Origin: Agrobacterium tumefaciens
GTDB lineage: Bacteria; Pseudomonadota; Alphaproteobacteria; Rhizobiales; Rhizobiaceae
Assembly: GCA_025560025.1 (NCBI GenBank)
Contig: CP048485.1
Coordinates: 62,001-126,000, forward strand
DNA length: 64,000 bases
Direction: 5' to 3'
Shown: piece after piece, positions 26,970 to 35,419 of the stretch
How positions within the stretch are numbered: position 1 is the first letter of the stretch
Layout of the letters: every line of letters begins with the position of its first letter
Translations under genes and position numbers: made by a program
The notes under the pieces: model-generated
The model's database searches: none
Told to the model about the DNA's origin: nothing
The model's input: the letters and a program-made list of their open reading frames with translations, nothing else

Positions 26970-29159
26970 TTGAAAAATTTGCATGAGATGTTTTTGGGCC
27001 GCCTGGCTTTGGGAACGGCTGCCATTGTTTTGATGGCGCCAGTGATGGGTCAGGCACAGCAGACGACGGTTCTGCGTGAGATCACAGTTGAAGGGCAGGG
27101 CGCGGAAAACGCCACAGGTCCGGTCCGGGGATATGTCGCCAAGAAGAGTGCGACGGGATCGAAAACCGATACGGAAACGAAGGACATTCCGCAATCCGTA
27201 TCGGTCGTCGGCCGCAAGGAAATGGATGACCGCGGCGCGGTGACGAAAATCGACGAGGTTCTACGCTATACGCCCGGCGTGACAGCGGAGCCTTTTGGCA
27301 CCGACCCGGATACGGACTGGTTTTACATCCGCGGTTTCCAGGCAACCCAGACCGGCGTTTTCCTGGATGGGCTGAACCTGTTCAGCTACGGCTTCGGCGG
27401 CTTCCAGATGGATGCCTATGGTCTGGAGCGGGTGGAGATTCTCAAGGGCCCTGCTTCGGTGCTTTATGGCGGCGCCAATCCCGGCGGCATCGTGCAGATG
27501 GTTCGTAAGCGCCCGCAGGATGAGCCGGTCCGCGAAACGGAAATCGGCATCAATAATTTTGGCAATGCCTTCTTCGGTTTCGACCTCGTCGACAAGGTCG
27601 ATGGCGAGGGCGTTTGGAAATATCGCGTCACCGGCAAGGTTTCGGGCGGCGACAATTACACCGACTATTCCGAGGATCTGCGCGGCTTCGTCATGCCGCA
27701 GATCACCTTCGAACCGGATGCGCAGACCAGTGCCACGCTCTACGGCTATTTTTCGGCGCTGGATCAGGTTCATGTCGGCAACGGTTTCCTGCCCTATGTC
27801 GGAACGGTGGTCGACGCACCGTTCGGCAAGCTGGACCGCAAGGCGTTTTATGGTGAACCTGACATCGACAATGGCCGCGTCTACCAGTCCATGGTGGGTT
27901 ACGAGGTCAGTCATGAATTCGACAATGGCTGGAAGATCAGCCAGAACGCCCGTTATGGTCACCTCTACAAGCATGAAACCGGCCCCTATCCGGGCGGTTG
28001 GGCCAATGCGGACGCCAATGGCCAGCCGATCCGTGACGCCACCACCAACGACTATATGCTGACCCGCTTCGGTTATGACGGCCTGTCGAAAGTCGACAGC
28101 TTCGGCGTGGACAACCGGGTCGAAGGCCAGTTCGATACCGGCGCAGTCAATCACTCGCTGCTATTCGGTCTGGACTACAAATATTACAAGCTGGATCAGG
28201 TGCAGGCCTGCTGCGGATCGAATGCGATCGGCGCGCTCAACCCGGTCTATGGCTCGACGCAGGGAACGAATTTCGTCTACGCCGATAACGTCGTGACCCA
28301 GCAACAGATCGGCGTCTATGCCCAGGATCAGCTGCGTTTTGGCGATGGTTGGCTGGTCACGCTGAACGGTCGTTATGATTATGTCGATACCGAATTGAAC
28401 AACAGGTTGCCGGCCGGCCTCTCCCGCCGCTCCAATGACGATGCGCTGAGCGGACGTGCGGGCCTTGCTTATGAATTCGACAATGGCCTGACGCCCTATG
28501 TCTCGGCGGCCACCTTCTTCAATCCGCTCATCGATACGCTTGCAGATGGCACGCCCGCTGCGCCGGAAGAGGGACACCAGTTCGAGGCGGGCATTAAATA
28601 TGAGCCGAGCTTCTTTGACGGCAGCATCACGGCCTCCGTCTTCAAGCTGGTCAAGGACAATGCCATCGTTTCCTATACGGCCGGCGGCGTAACCACGAGC
28701 GGCCAGTTCGGGCAGGTGGAATCCACGGGCTTCGAGCTGGAGGCCAAGGCCAATCTCAGCGACAACTGGAAAGCGCTCGCCTCCTATTCCTATACGGATC
28801 TCGACATTACCAAGGATGCCAATCCCAACCTGATCGGCAAATCGCCGTGGATCGTACCGGCTCATACGGCGTCGCTATGGGTGGACTACGCCTTCACCGA
28901 CGATACGTTTGAAGGCCTCAGCATTGGCGGCGGTGTGCGCTATCAGGGCAAGTCCTGGGCGGATGCGGCAAATACGCTGCGTGTGCCGGATGCTGCTGTG
29001 TTCGATGCCGCGATCCGCTACGAGAAGAACGACTGGACAGCGTCCGTCAACGTCGCGAACGTTTTCGACAAGGAATATGTCAAGAGCTGCGCCGGCGTGT
29101 CGGTTTGCGGCTGGGGTGACAGCCGCACCATCACCTTCAAGCTTTCCAAGAAGTGGTAA
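26970..29159 (+). CDS. TonB-dependent siderophore receptor (FhuA/FoxA-like)
   Basis: This outer-membrane receptor has a signal peptide (cleavage near MGQAQQ) and a plug domain with IPQSVSVVGRKEMDD, TPGVTAEPFG and the conserved WFYIRGFQ and LERVEILKGPASVLYG of hydroxamate-siderophore receptors. A C-terminal beta-barrel follows, ending in the aromatic residue W as barrel proteins do. It should import a ferric siderophore using TonB. Start choice is uncertain: TTG 26970 gives a full signal peptide, while ATG 26988 would shorten it. It sits between the iron ABC importer and an AraC regulator. Confidence 0.87.
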   Translation: MKNLHEMFLGRLALGTAAIVLMAPVMGQAQQTTVLREITVEGQGAENATGPVRGYVAKKSATGSKTDTETKDIPQSVSVVGRKEMDDRGAVTKIDEVLRYTPGVTAEPFGTDPDTDWFYIRGFQATQTGVFLDGLNLFSYGFGGFQMDAYGLERVEILKGPASVLYGGANPGGIVQMVRKRPQDEPVRETEIGINNFGNAFFGFDLVDKVDGEGVWKYRVTGKVSGGDNYTDYSEDLRGFVMPQITFEPDAQTSATLYGYFSALDQVHVGNGFLPYVGTVVDAPFGKLDRKAFYGEPDIDNGRVYQSMVGYEVSHEFDNGWKISQNARYGHLYKHETGPYPGGWANADANGQPIRDATTNDYMLTRFGYDGLSKVDSFGVDNRVEGQFDTGAVNHSLLFGLDYKYYKLDQVQACCGSNAIGALNPVYGSTQGTNFVYADNVVTQQQIGVYAQDQLRFGDGWLVTLNGRYDYVDTELNNRLPAGLSRRSNDDALSGRAGLAYEFDNGLTPYVSAATFFNPLIDTLADGTPAAPEEGHQFEAGIKYEPSFFDGSITASVFKLVKDNAIVSYTAGGVTTSGQFGQVESTGFELEAKANLSDNWKALASYSYTDLDITKDANPNLIGKSPWIVPAHTASLWVDYAFTDDTFEGLSIGGGVRYQGKSWADAANTLRVPDAAVFDAAIRYEKNDWTASVNVANVFDKEYVKSCAGVSVCGWGDSRTITFKLSKKW

Positions 29160-29191
29160 TGGCCGGCCGGCAGTTGCGGGAAAAATAGTTT

Positions 29192-29232
29192 GCCACTATA
29201 AACATGAATAATCTTATCATGTTTATAGTGGC
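29192..29232. promoter_or_regulatory. Perfect 16-bp inverted repeat before the AraC-family gene
   Basis: GCCACTATAAACATGA (29192-29207) is repeated exactly inverted at 29217-29232 around a nine-base spacer. It lies between the receptor stop and the regulator start. It could be an operator for the AraC-type protein or a hairpin ending the receptor transcript; no T-run follows. Confidence 0.55.
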
Positions 29233-29261
29233 GCCATGGCGCCTTGCGGGATCAAGAGGCC

Positions 29262-30143
29262 ATGGCTTTCCGCGTTCGGATGGAAAATGAGATCGAGGGC
29301 TTTGCCGTCATTGGCGGCCCGCGCTCAAGGATGTGGAACGGCATCGTTGCCGATCTCTGGGACGTGCGTTGCGCACCGAGGGCGGGCGGCCGTTATGTCG
29401 GCAAGGACCCGCGTTTCGTTTTCCTGCTCGATATGGATGGAGCGGATGGCGGCCGCTTCATGATGAACAGGCACCGCCGTGACAATTACGGCTCATCCGA
29501 GGCGAACCAGATTTCTTTCGTGCCCGCCGATCTGGATGTGCATGCGGAACTGAGCAATGTTTCCTTCGTGCGCCATCTCGATCTGCACTTCGATGCGGGA
29601 TTGCTGGGTGCGCGGCTGGTGCAGGGCTTCGATCCCCACGGGCTGCTCGATCCGCATCTGATGTTCGAGGATGAGCGGCTGCTGGCGCTCGCGCGGCTGA
29701 TCGCCGCCGAATGCGATAATCCAGACCCGTTGCACGATCTCTACGGCGAAAGCCTCGTGCTGGCGCTGTTGACGGATTTCCTCAAGGTAAAGCGCGAGCC
29801 GGTCAAGAAGCGCAGCAAGCTCGCCTCGTGGCAATTGCGGGCGGCGACGGATTACATTCGCGAACATTGCCTGCGGTCGATAAGGCTGGAGGAACTCGCG
29901 GAACTCACCAACCTGTCACAATCCCATTTCAGTCACGCCTTCAAGGCATCGACGGGCGTGCCGCCGCATCAATGGCAGATGCAGGCGCGTATTGACTGCG
30001 TCAAGGATCTGATGATGCGAACGGACATGGCGCTCACCGACATTGCCATAGCCGCCGGTTTTTCGGACCAGGCGCATTTCTCCCGTGTCTTCCGCAAGAT
30101 GGTCGGCGTCTCACCTTCGGTCTGGCAGAAGATCAGGCAATAA
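29262..30143 (+). CDS. AraC-family transcriptional regulator
   Basis: The C-terminal ~100 residues contain two helix-turn-helix motifs of AraC type: LEELAELTNLSQSHFSHAF and TDIAIAAGFSDQAHFSRVF. The N-terminal ~190 residues are a ligand-sensing region without a recognisable motif. AGAGG just before ATG 29262 supports that start over TTG 29244. Its place directly after the siderophore receptor suggests it activates that gene in response to the siderophore, as PchR-type regulators do; this is inference. Confidence 0.85.
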   Translation: MAFRVRMENEIEGFAVIGGPRSRMWNGIVADLWDVRCAPRAGGRYVGKDPRFVFLLDMDGADGGRFMMNRHRRDNYGSSEANQISFVPADLDVHAELSNVSFVRHLDLHFDAGLLGARLVQGFDPHGLLDPHLMFEDERLLALARLIAAECDNPDPLHDLYGESLVLALLTDFLKVKREPVKKRSKLASWQLRAATDYIREHCLRSIRLEELAELTNLSQSHFSHAFKASTGVPPHQWQMQARIDCVKDLMMRTDMALTDIAIAAGFSDQAHFSRVFRKMVGVSPSVWQKIRQ

Positions 30144-30270
30144 CGCCGTTTCGTTCCATGCTTATGCGAAAAAATTCCCGGTTCGCGGCTTAAAAAGCTT
30201 CGGAACGAATTGTACGTGCAGCGGTTTACCAGACGTAACATTTACGAGGAAAACCAAGGAGGAAGATGTC

Positions 30271-30663
30271 ATGTTGCATCAGGAACCCCGTGCAGGACAG
30301 GACCCCTATGTCAAAGACACGCCAAGCCTTATCGCCAGCGACAAGGTTGAAGGAACACGCGTTTATGGCGCCGATGGCAAACACATTGGATCGATCCAGC
30401 GCATCATTCTGGAAAAGCGCGGCGGCCGTGTCGCTTACGCGGTATTGAGCTTCGGTGGCTTTCTGGGCATCGGCGATGATTATTATCCGCTGCCCTGGGA
30501 AAAGCTTCACTACGACGAGGAGCTTGATGGCTACCGCATCGATCTGACCAAGGAAGAGATCGAAAACGCGCCGCATTTCGCCAATCTCGATGATGACGAT
30601 CTGCTGAACGCCAAGGACCGCAAGGTCTATGACTATTACGGCGTCGCGCCCTACTGGATGTAA
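30271..30663 (+). CDS. PRC-barrel domain protein
   Basis: A PRC-barrel fold is suggested by EGTRVYGADGKHIGSIQRI followed by RVAYAVLSFGGFLGIGDDYYPLPW. The 130-residue product has no signal peptide. AAGGAGGA directly upstream sets ATG 30271, although the frame is open from 30085. Proteins of this type are common in rhizobia and are often linked to stress, but no specific role is known to me. Confidence 0.8.
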   Translation: MLHQEPRAGQDPYVKDTPSLIASDKVEGTRVYGADGKHIGSIQRIILEKRGGRVAYAVLSFGGFLGIGDDYYPLPWEKLHYDEELDGYRIDLTKEEIENAPHFANLDDDDLLNAKDRKVYDYYGVAPYWM

Positions 30664-30723
30664 GGCCCGGCAGCGTTACAAGCGGGCATTTCCGGCTTCT
30701 TTAAGGCCCGGAAATGCCGCACA

Positions 30724-30755
30724 CAAAAACGGCTCCTGAGAAGGAGCCGTTTATC
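30724..30755. terminator. Bidirectional terminator between PRC-barrel and DUF982 genes
   Basis: AAACGGCTCC (30727-30736) pairs with GGAGCCGTTT (30743-30752), flanked by A- and T-rich bases on either side. Confidence 0.75.
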
Positions 30756-30768
30756 GTTTCACCGCACG

Positions 30769-31011
30769 TCAATGCGGGTTTTTTTGCATCTCTGAAACCG
30801 CATCGGTAAAGCACTTGCGGGCTTCCTCGGGAGACTTGCGTCCATCAAGGGCGGCGCGGCAGGCGCTTCTGGCTCTCACGAAACTCAATCCACGAATTTT
30901 AGGCCAGCCTTCGGTCAACAATATCAGGGCCTCGAAAGGACCGGCGACGACACTCTTGCCGTTCGCCTCGAGATTGACCTCGACAGGTTCTGTCCATCTC
31001 TCGTTCTTCAT
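30769..31011 (-). CDS. DUF982 small protein
   Basis: The 80-residue product matches the DUF982 family frequent in Rhizobiales: VAGPFEALILLTEGWP, then a central AR-ACRAALDGRKSPEEAR stretch. GGGAGGTG directly before the ATG at 31011 decides the start; the frame is open further to 31068. Function is unknown. Confidence 0.75.
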   Translation of the reverse strand: MKNERWTEPVEVNLEANGKSVVAGPFEALILLTEGWPKIRGLSFVRARSACRAALDGRKSPEEARKCFTDAVSEMQKNPH

Positions 31012-31130
31012 CGTGCACCTCCCAGAGCAACGCGATCCCGAAATACACTCGACAGCGCAGCAACCCATGAACGCGGTCGTGTGTTACTGCTGCTTAGGAT
31101 AAGCGCAAGCGATCGAATTGACAACGGTGA

Positions 31131-31205
31131 TCAGCGGAAGCCGAAAAACGACAGAATTGCCAGAACGATAACGACTAGGCCGACGATGTAGATGATCTGG
31201 TTCAT
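31131..31205 (-). CDS. Very small membrane protein, 24 residues
   Basis: On the minus strand an AAGGAG site is followed by an ATG and 24 codons. The product begins MNQIIYIVGLVVIV, continues as one hydrophobic helix and ends SFFGFR before TGA. This is a single transmembrane segment with a short charged tail. Similar very short proteins occur in rhizobia, but I cannot name a function. The good ribosome site and isolated position support it as real. Confidence 0.6.
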   Translation of the reverse strand: MNQIIYIVGLVVIVLAILSFFGFR

Positions 31206-31350
31206 GATTTTCTCCTTGGCTGGTGTCATCACCTTAACGTGAGGGCGAAGGTGAGGTTCCAGATCTGAAAGAATTTAATCACGTACTAAAATATTGCGGA
31301 CATCCCTTTGGTATCGGCACGCCGCCGCGCCCAAGCGATCATCGTGAGTA

Positions 31351-31548
31351 CTATTTCCGCAGGATCACCCAGATGGCGTGAATGATGCCGGGCACATAAC
31401 CGCACAGCGTCAGGAGAATATTCAGCCAGAAATGCAGCCCAAGCCCGACCTGAAGAAACACGCCGACGGGCGGAAGGATGATGGCGATAAGAATACGAAT
31501 GACATCCACGATGACCGGCTTTCCATTTGAGAGTGACTTGCCGGTCAA
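31351..31548 (-). CDS. YqaE/Pmp3-family small membrane protein
   Basis: The 65-residue product has two hydrophobic helices with the Pmp3 hallmarks: ILPPVGVFLQVG in the first and LCGYVPGIIHAIWVI in the second. These proteins sit in the inner membrane and are linked to salt and membrane stress. The apparent start is TTG at 31548; a start a few codons later cannot be excluded. Confidence 0.8.
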   Translation of the reverse strand: MTGKSLSNGKPVIVDVIRILIAIILPPVGVFLQVGLGLHFWLNILLTLCGYVPGIIHAIWVILRK

Positions 31549-31670
31549 CGTGTGGCGGGCGGTTTGGTTTCAAAGGTTTTGGTGATCGCAGGCAGCATGA
31601 TGCTAACAGAAACGCCGACAGCGCCGATGGAAATCGGTCTGAGCATAAATTGCGATTTGGGGAGATAAAA

Positions 31671-31746
31671 TGGTGCCGCTTACGTGACTCGAACACGTGA
31701 CCCCGTCATTACGAATGACGTGCTCTACCAACTGAGCTAAAGCGGC
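31671..31746 (-). tRNA. tRNA-Thr (anticodon CGT)
   Basis: On the minus strand the acceptor GCCGCTT pairs with AAGCGGC, with discriminator A and encoded CCA. Anticodon stem CGTCA/TGACG encloses loop TTCGTAA with anticodon CGT, and the T-arm has GTTCGAGTC. Confidence 0.97.
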
Positions 31747-31882
31747 CCGATTGTGACCCGTTTGTTACGGATCAGCTTCATGGCGGGCTGATACAGGCAA
31801 TGCTGACGGATTTCAAGCCTTGAATGCGCTGGTTTTGAAAATTCCGTAAAAAGCTTTGCCTGTCCATTGTTTACCTGTGGCT

Positions 31883-32845
31883 TCAGGCCTTGCCGCAGAT
31901 GCGCTTTTTGGCGTCCTCATATTCATTGGCCAGACGATCGACGAGGTCCGCTACAGGCTCGACAGATTTGACCGCGCCAATGCCCTGGCCTGCGCCCCAG
32001 ATGTCTTTCCACGCCTTGGCGCCGCCGGTGGCGGTTTCGAAATCCATTTTCGAAGGATCCGCCTCGGGGAGATTGTCCGGGTCCATGCCGGAGGCGACGA
32101 TGGAGCTTTTCAGGTAATTGCCATGCACGCCCGTGAAATAGTTCGAATAAACGATATCCTTGGCCTGCGCTTCCACAATCGCCTGCTTGTAGCCGTCGGA
32201 GGCGCGCGCCTCCTGCGTGGCGATGAAGGGGGAACCGATATAGGCCATATCCGCGCCCATCGCCTGTGCGGCCAGAATGGAGCCGCCATTGGCGATAGCG
32301 CCGGCGAGCAGCAGTGGCCCGTCGAACCATTCGCGGATTTCCTGGACGAGGGCGAAGGGCGAAAGCGTGCCCGCATGTCCGCCGGCGCCGGTGGCCACAG
32401 CGATCAGCCCGTCCGCTCCCTTGCGGATGGCGGAGCGGGCATGGCGATCATTGATGATATCATGCAGAACGATGCCGCCATAGGAATGCACGGCCGCGTT
32501 GACCTCCGGCACGGCGCCGAGCGAGGAAATCACCACCGGCACCTTGTATTTGACGCAGAGGCCGAGATCGTGTTCCAGCCGCCGGTTGGACATGTGCACG
32601 ATCTGGTTGACCGCGAAGGGTGCAGCCGGGCGGTCGGGGTTGGCCTTGTTGTGGGCGGCCAGCTCCTCGGTGATCATTGCCAGCCATTCATCCAGCTGGC
32701 TTTCTGGCCGCGCATTCAGCGCGGGGAAAGCACCGATGACACCCGCCTTGCATTGGGCCAGTGTCAGTTGCGGATGTGAAATAATGAATAGCGGTGACGC
32801 TATGACCGGAAGACGCAGATTGTCTTTCAGCACGGACGGCAGCAT
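31883..32845 (-). CDS. Nitronate monooxygenase
   Basis: This FMN-dependent TIM-barrel enzyme oxidises nitronates to carbonyl compounds and nitrite. The active-site His and phosphate-binding loop are in ATGAGGHAGTLSPF; ADGLIAVATGAGG and MGADMAYIGSPF are typical of the family. GGAGGA before ATG 32845 is preferred to the GTG at 32857. The ~320-residue length fits. A TTACGT...ACGTAA element lies just upstream (32861-32880). Some relatives act in fatty-acid or nitroalkane detoxification. Confidence 0.88.
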   Translation of the reverse strand: MLPSVLKDNLRLPVIASPLFIISHPQLTLAQCKAGVIGAFPALNARPESQLDEWLAMITEELAAHNKANPDRPAAPFAVNQIVHMSNRRLEHDLGLCVKYKVPVVISSLGAVPEVNAAVHSYGGIVLHDIINDRHARSAIRKGADGLIAVATGAGGHAGTLSPFALVQEIREWFDGPLLLAGAIANGGSILAAQAMGADMAYIGSPFIATQEARASDGYKQAIVEAQAKDIVYSNYFTGVHGNYLKSSIVASGMDPDNLPEADPSKMDFETATGGAKAWKDIWGAGQGIGAVKSVEPVADLVDRLANEYEDAKKRICGKA

Positions 32846-32860
32846 GTCTCCTCCCACGGA

Positions 32861-32880
32861 TTACGTTTACGCGCACGTAA
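32861..32880 (-). promoter_or_regulatory. Inverted ACGT-rich element before nitronate monooxygenase
   Basis: TTACGT (32861-32866) and ACGTAA (32875-32880) form an inverted repeat containing ACGTTTACG, as in the element before fadD. It lies 16 bases before the chosen start and could be an operator. Confidence 0.35.
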
Positions 32881-33100
32881 GTCAATATCGCGTTCGCCAG
32901 CGGATTGAAAGCGAAAACGGCGTGGTGCCGGGCTCTCAAATCTGCGTTCGCAGCGCCACAATGGATCGATTTTCCCCAAAGCAATCCGGTCTTTATAACA
33001 AACTGTGCTTGCGGAGGCGCGGCATAGCCGTTACCGAATCGTGAATGTATGGCGCAACGCCGCATATTTTTTGCAAGGCGCAATAGAACAAGGATCGGTC

Positions 33101-34237
33101 GTGAGCGGACTGGAAACGGCAATCAGAAATGCTCTGGAAAAATCGGACAGATCGAACGCCGAAGTTCGTGCACGGATTTACCAATCCTCCCGTCAGGCAC
33201 TGGAAGCGGGCCTGCGCAAGCAGGGCATAGACGATCCGCAGGTGGTGGCCCAGCAGCGCCAGCGGCTCGAGAGCCTGATCCATATTATCGAGAATGAAGA
33301 GCGCAACCGTCTTCTCGATCGGGTGGAGCAGCAATTGCGGCCGCCTCTGCCGGAAAGTCCGGTGCAGGATGATCACTCGGTCGATCCTGCCTCACAACCC
33401 CAGCATCACGGCGATATGGCTGTCGAACCGGAATTGCGCGGCGAAACGCGCGACGCGCGGCCGGTTGCTGCTGAAAACCTGAGCGCCGGCCGGCGCAATG
33501 GAAAGACGCCAAAGAGGGGCTCCAGTGCAGCCGACGCCTCGCTTGCCTTTCGTCCGGAAGGTGCTGTTGGCCGGCGCAAACGCCGCGGGCTTTTTGCCAG
33601 ACTTTTCATATATTTGACACTCCTGGCCTTTATCGGTTTCGGCGCCTGGTGGGCCTATTCTTCCGGCCTGCTGCTGTCGCCGGAGCAACGCGATACCAGC
33701 GTGCCCAATCCGCCGGCGCAGGTGCAGGCGGAGGACTTCACCGGTGCGGAACCAGCGCCGAGCCTTTCCGCGGGCCGTGGTTTTTCCGATGACTGGGTCG
33801 AAATATTCAATGCCGAGCGCGGCAGTTCCGGAATTTCGGCAGGCGCGCGCGCCACTGTCGAGAATATTGCCACGCCGGCCGGCAAGGCGATAAAGGTGAC
33901 GTCGAGAAGCGTCTCACAGGATGGTGCGGTCAGCATCGAGGTTCCGGTGGAGGTGATGCGGGATATGGCGGGCAAATCCTCGACCATATCAATCACGCTG
34001 CAATCATCCAGCGACCGGCAGACGCAGGTTTCCGTCGCCTGCGATTTCGCAACCCTTGGCGATTGCTCCCGTCACCGCTTTACGGCCACGGCCGAGCGTG
34101 CGGATATGCTGCTGAATGCGACATTTGAACGTTCGCTGGCCCCAAATGCGCCGGGCAAGGTCTTCATCAACAGCGATATTGATGGCAACAGCCGCCCGGT
34201 CAATCTTTATTCCGTGCGCATTCTGCCGGGTCAGTAA
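33101..34237 (+). CDS. Conserved-looking single-pass membrane protein of unknown function
   Basis: The 378-residue product is not recognised. Residues 1-75 are highly charged and helical (ETAIRNALEKSDRSNAEV, RQRLESLIHIIENEER). A Pro/Arg-rich linker follows, then one transmembrane helix near 170-190 (FIYLTLLAFIGFGAWW), and a C-terminal ~170-residue periplasmic domain that looks beta-rich (VSVACDFATLGDCSRHRF). AAGGA at 33090-33094 supports a GTG start at 33101; the frame is open from 33005. It stands alone between convergent and divergent neighbours, with a hairpin after the stop. Confidence 0.7.
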   Translation: MSGLETAIRNALEKSDRSNAEVRARIYQSSRQALEAGLRKQGIDDPQVVAQQRQRLESLIHIIENEERNRLLDRVEQQLRPPLPESPVQDDHSVDPASQPQHHGDMAVEPELRGETRDARPVAAENLSAGRRNGKTPKRGSSAADASLAFRPEGAVGRRKRRGLFARLFIYLTLLAFIGFGAWWAYSSGLLLSPEQRDTSVPNPPAQVQAEDFTGAEPAPSLSAGRGFSDDWVEIFNAERGSSGISAGARATVENIATPAGKAIKVTSRSVSQDGAVSIEVPVEVMRDMAGKSSTISITLQSSSDRQTQVSVACDFATLGDCSRHRFTATAERADMLLNATFERSLAPNAPGKVFINSDIDGNSRPVNLYSVRILPGQ

Positions 34238-34256
34238 GAAGCGGGCCGGTAACAAA

Positions 34257-34292
34257 GGTGACAAGCGCCGCGGCCTTTGGGCGCCTGTCACT
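34257..34292. terminator. Hairpin between the unknown membrane protein and ppk2
   Basis: GTGACA plus AGCGCC pairs with GGCGCC plus TGTCAC around a CGGCCTTTG loop. It sits between two convergent genes and may end both transcripts. Confidence 0.5.
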
Positions 34293-34303
34293 GTTGCTCT
34301 ATC

Positions 34304-35185
34304 CTATTTGAGAAAGCCGGGTCCTGATCCCAGTATCTTGCCGTCGATCTCGCCGATTGCCTTCTTGTCCTTGCCGTCATAATCGAGCGCATTGAGAATG
34401 TGCCGGATGAGGTTCACCCTTGCGCGGCGTTTGTCGTTGGCGCGCACCACTGTCCAGGGGGCAGCGTCGGTATGGGTCTTTTCCAGCATCTCGTCGCGCT
34501 TGTCCGTGTAGTCATCCCATTTCGTCAGTGCGGCAATATCCATGTCGGAAAGCTTCCAGCATTTCAGCGGGCTGTGGCGACGATCGTGAAAACGCTCGAT
34601 CTGCGTTTCCCGGCCGATGTCGAGCCAGAACTTGAACAGATGAACGTCCTCATGGACCAGCATCTTTTCAAGACGCGGCGTTTCCTTGAGGAAGCGCTTG
34701 TGCTCTTCCGGGGTGCAGAACCCCATGACCGGCTCCACCCCGGCGCGGTTATACCAGGAACGGTCGAACAGAACGAATTCACCCGCTGTCGGAAAATGCG
34801 AGATGTAACGCTGGAAATACCATTGACCGCGCTCGGTTTCCGTCGGTTTCGTCAGCGCCACGATACGGGCATAGCGGGGGTTGAGATATGCCCGGGTAGC
34901 GAAGATCGCGCCGCCCTTGCCGGCCGCATCGCGGCCTTCGAACACGGCCATCACCCGTTTGCCGGTGGCCTGCAACCAGAACTGTACCTTGACCAGCTCC
35001 ACCTGCAGCGCTTCGAGGACTGCATCGTATTCCTCGCGCTTCATTTTTTTATCGTAGGGATAATCGCCGGCCGAAAGCTTGTTTTCCTCCACCCAGTCGG
35101 GAAGGACCGGATCGTCGATGTCGAAGCTGCGCGGCTTGCCGCCAATGGTGAGCTCCACCGAGCGCTTCTTCGTTTCCTCGACCAT
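34304..35185 (-). CDS. ppk2: Polyphosphate kinase 2
   Basis: PPK2 moves phosphate between polyphosphate and nucleoside diphosphates. The P-loop is [11 protein letters not shown], the lid/Walker B region [13 protein letters not shown], and the 293-residue single-domain layout with [13 protein letters not shown] and [15 protein letters not shown] fits class I enzymes. GAGGAAA precedes the ATG. It is divergent from phoR by about 235 bases, placing a polyphosphate enzyme at the edge of the phosphate regulon, where such control would make sense. Confidence 0.93.
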   Translation of the reverse strand: MVEETKKRSVELTIGGKPRSFDIDDPVLPDWVEENKLSAGDYPYDKKMKREEYDAVLEALQVELVKVQFWLQATGKRVMAVFEGRDAAGKGGAIFATRAYLNPRYARIVALTKPTETERGQWYFQRYISHFPTAGEFVLFDRSWYNRAGVEPVMGFCTPEEHKRFLKETPRLEKMLVHEDVHLFKFWLDIGRETQIERFHDRRHSPLKCWKLSDMDIAALTKWDDYTDKRDEMLEKTHTDAAPWTVVRANDKRRARVNLIRHILNALDYDGKDKKAIGEIDGKILGSGPGFLK

Positions 35186-35419
35186 GTTTTCCTCCGGTTG
35201 TTGTTGTTGTGTAAAGGCAACTCGCCACCAATGAATTCATATCCATTGCCGGAATTCAAGTGAAAGAGGATTGCCTGGTCGGGGTGCGGCGGTACGGGCG
35301 ATTGCAGCGCCGATTTTGCGCATATACGTTGTGGAAAATGCGCGGCGATGAATCTCTGTCATGAAGCTGGCCTATGAGGTTTCGATGCGCTGTCAGGTGG
35401 AAGTGGAAAGTGGGCTGAA

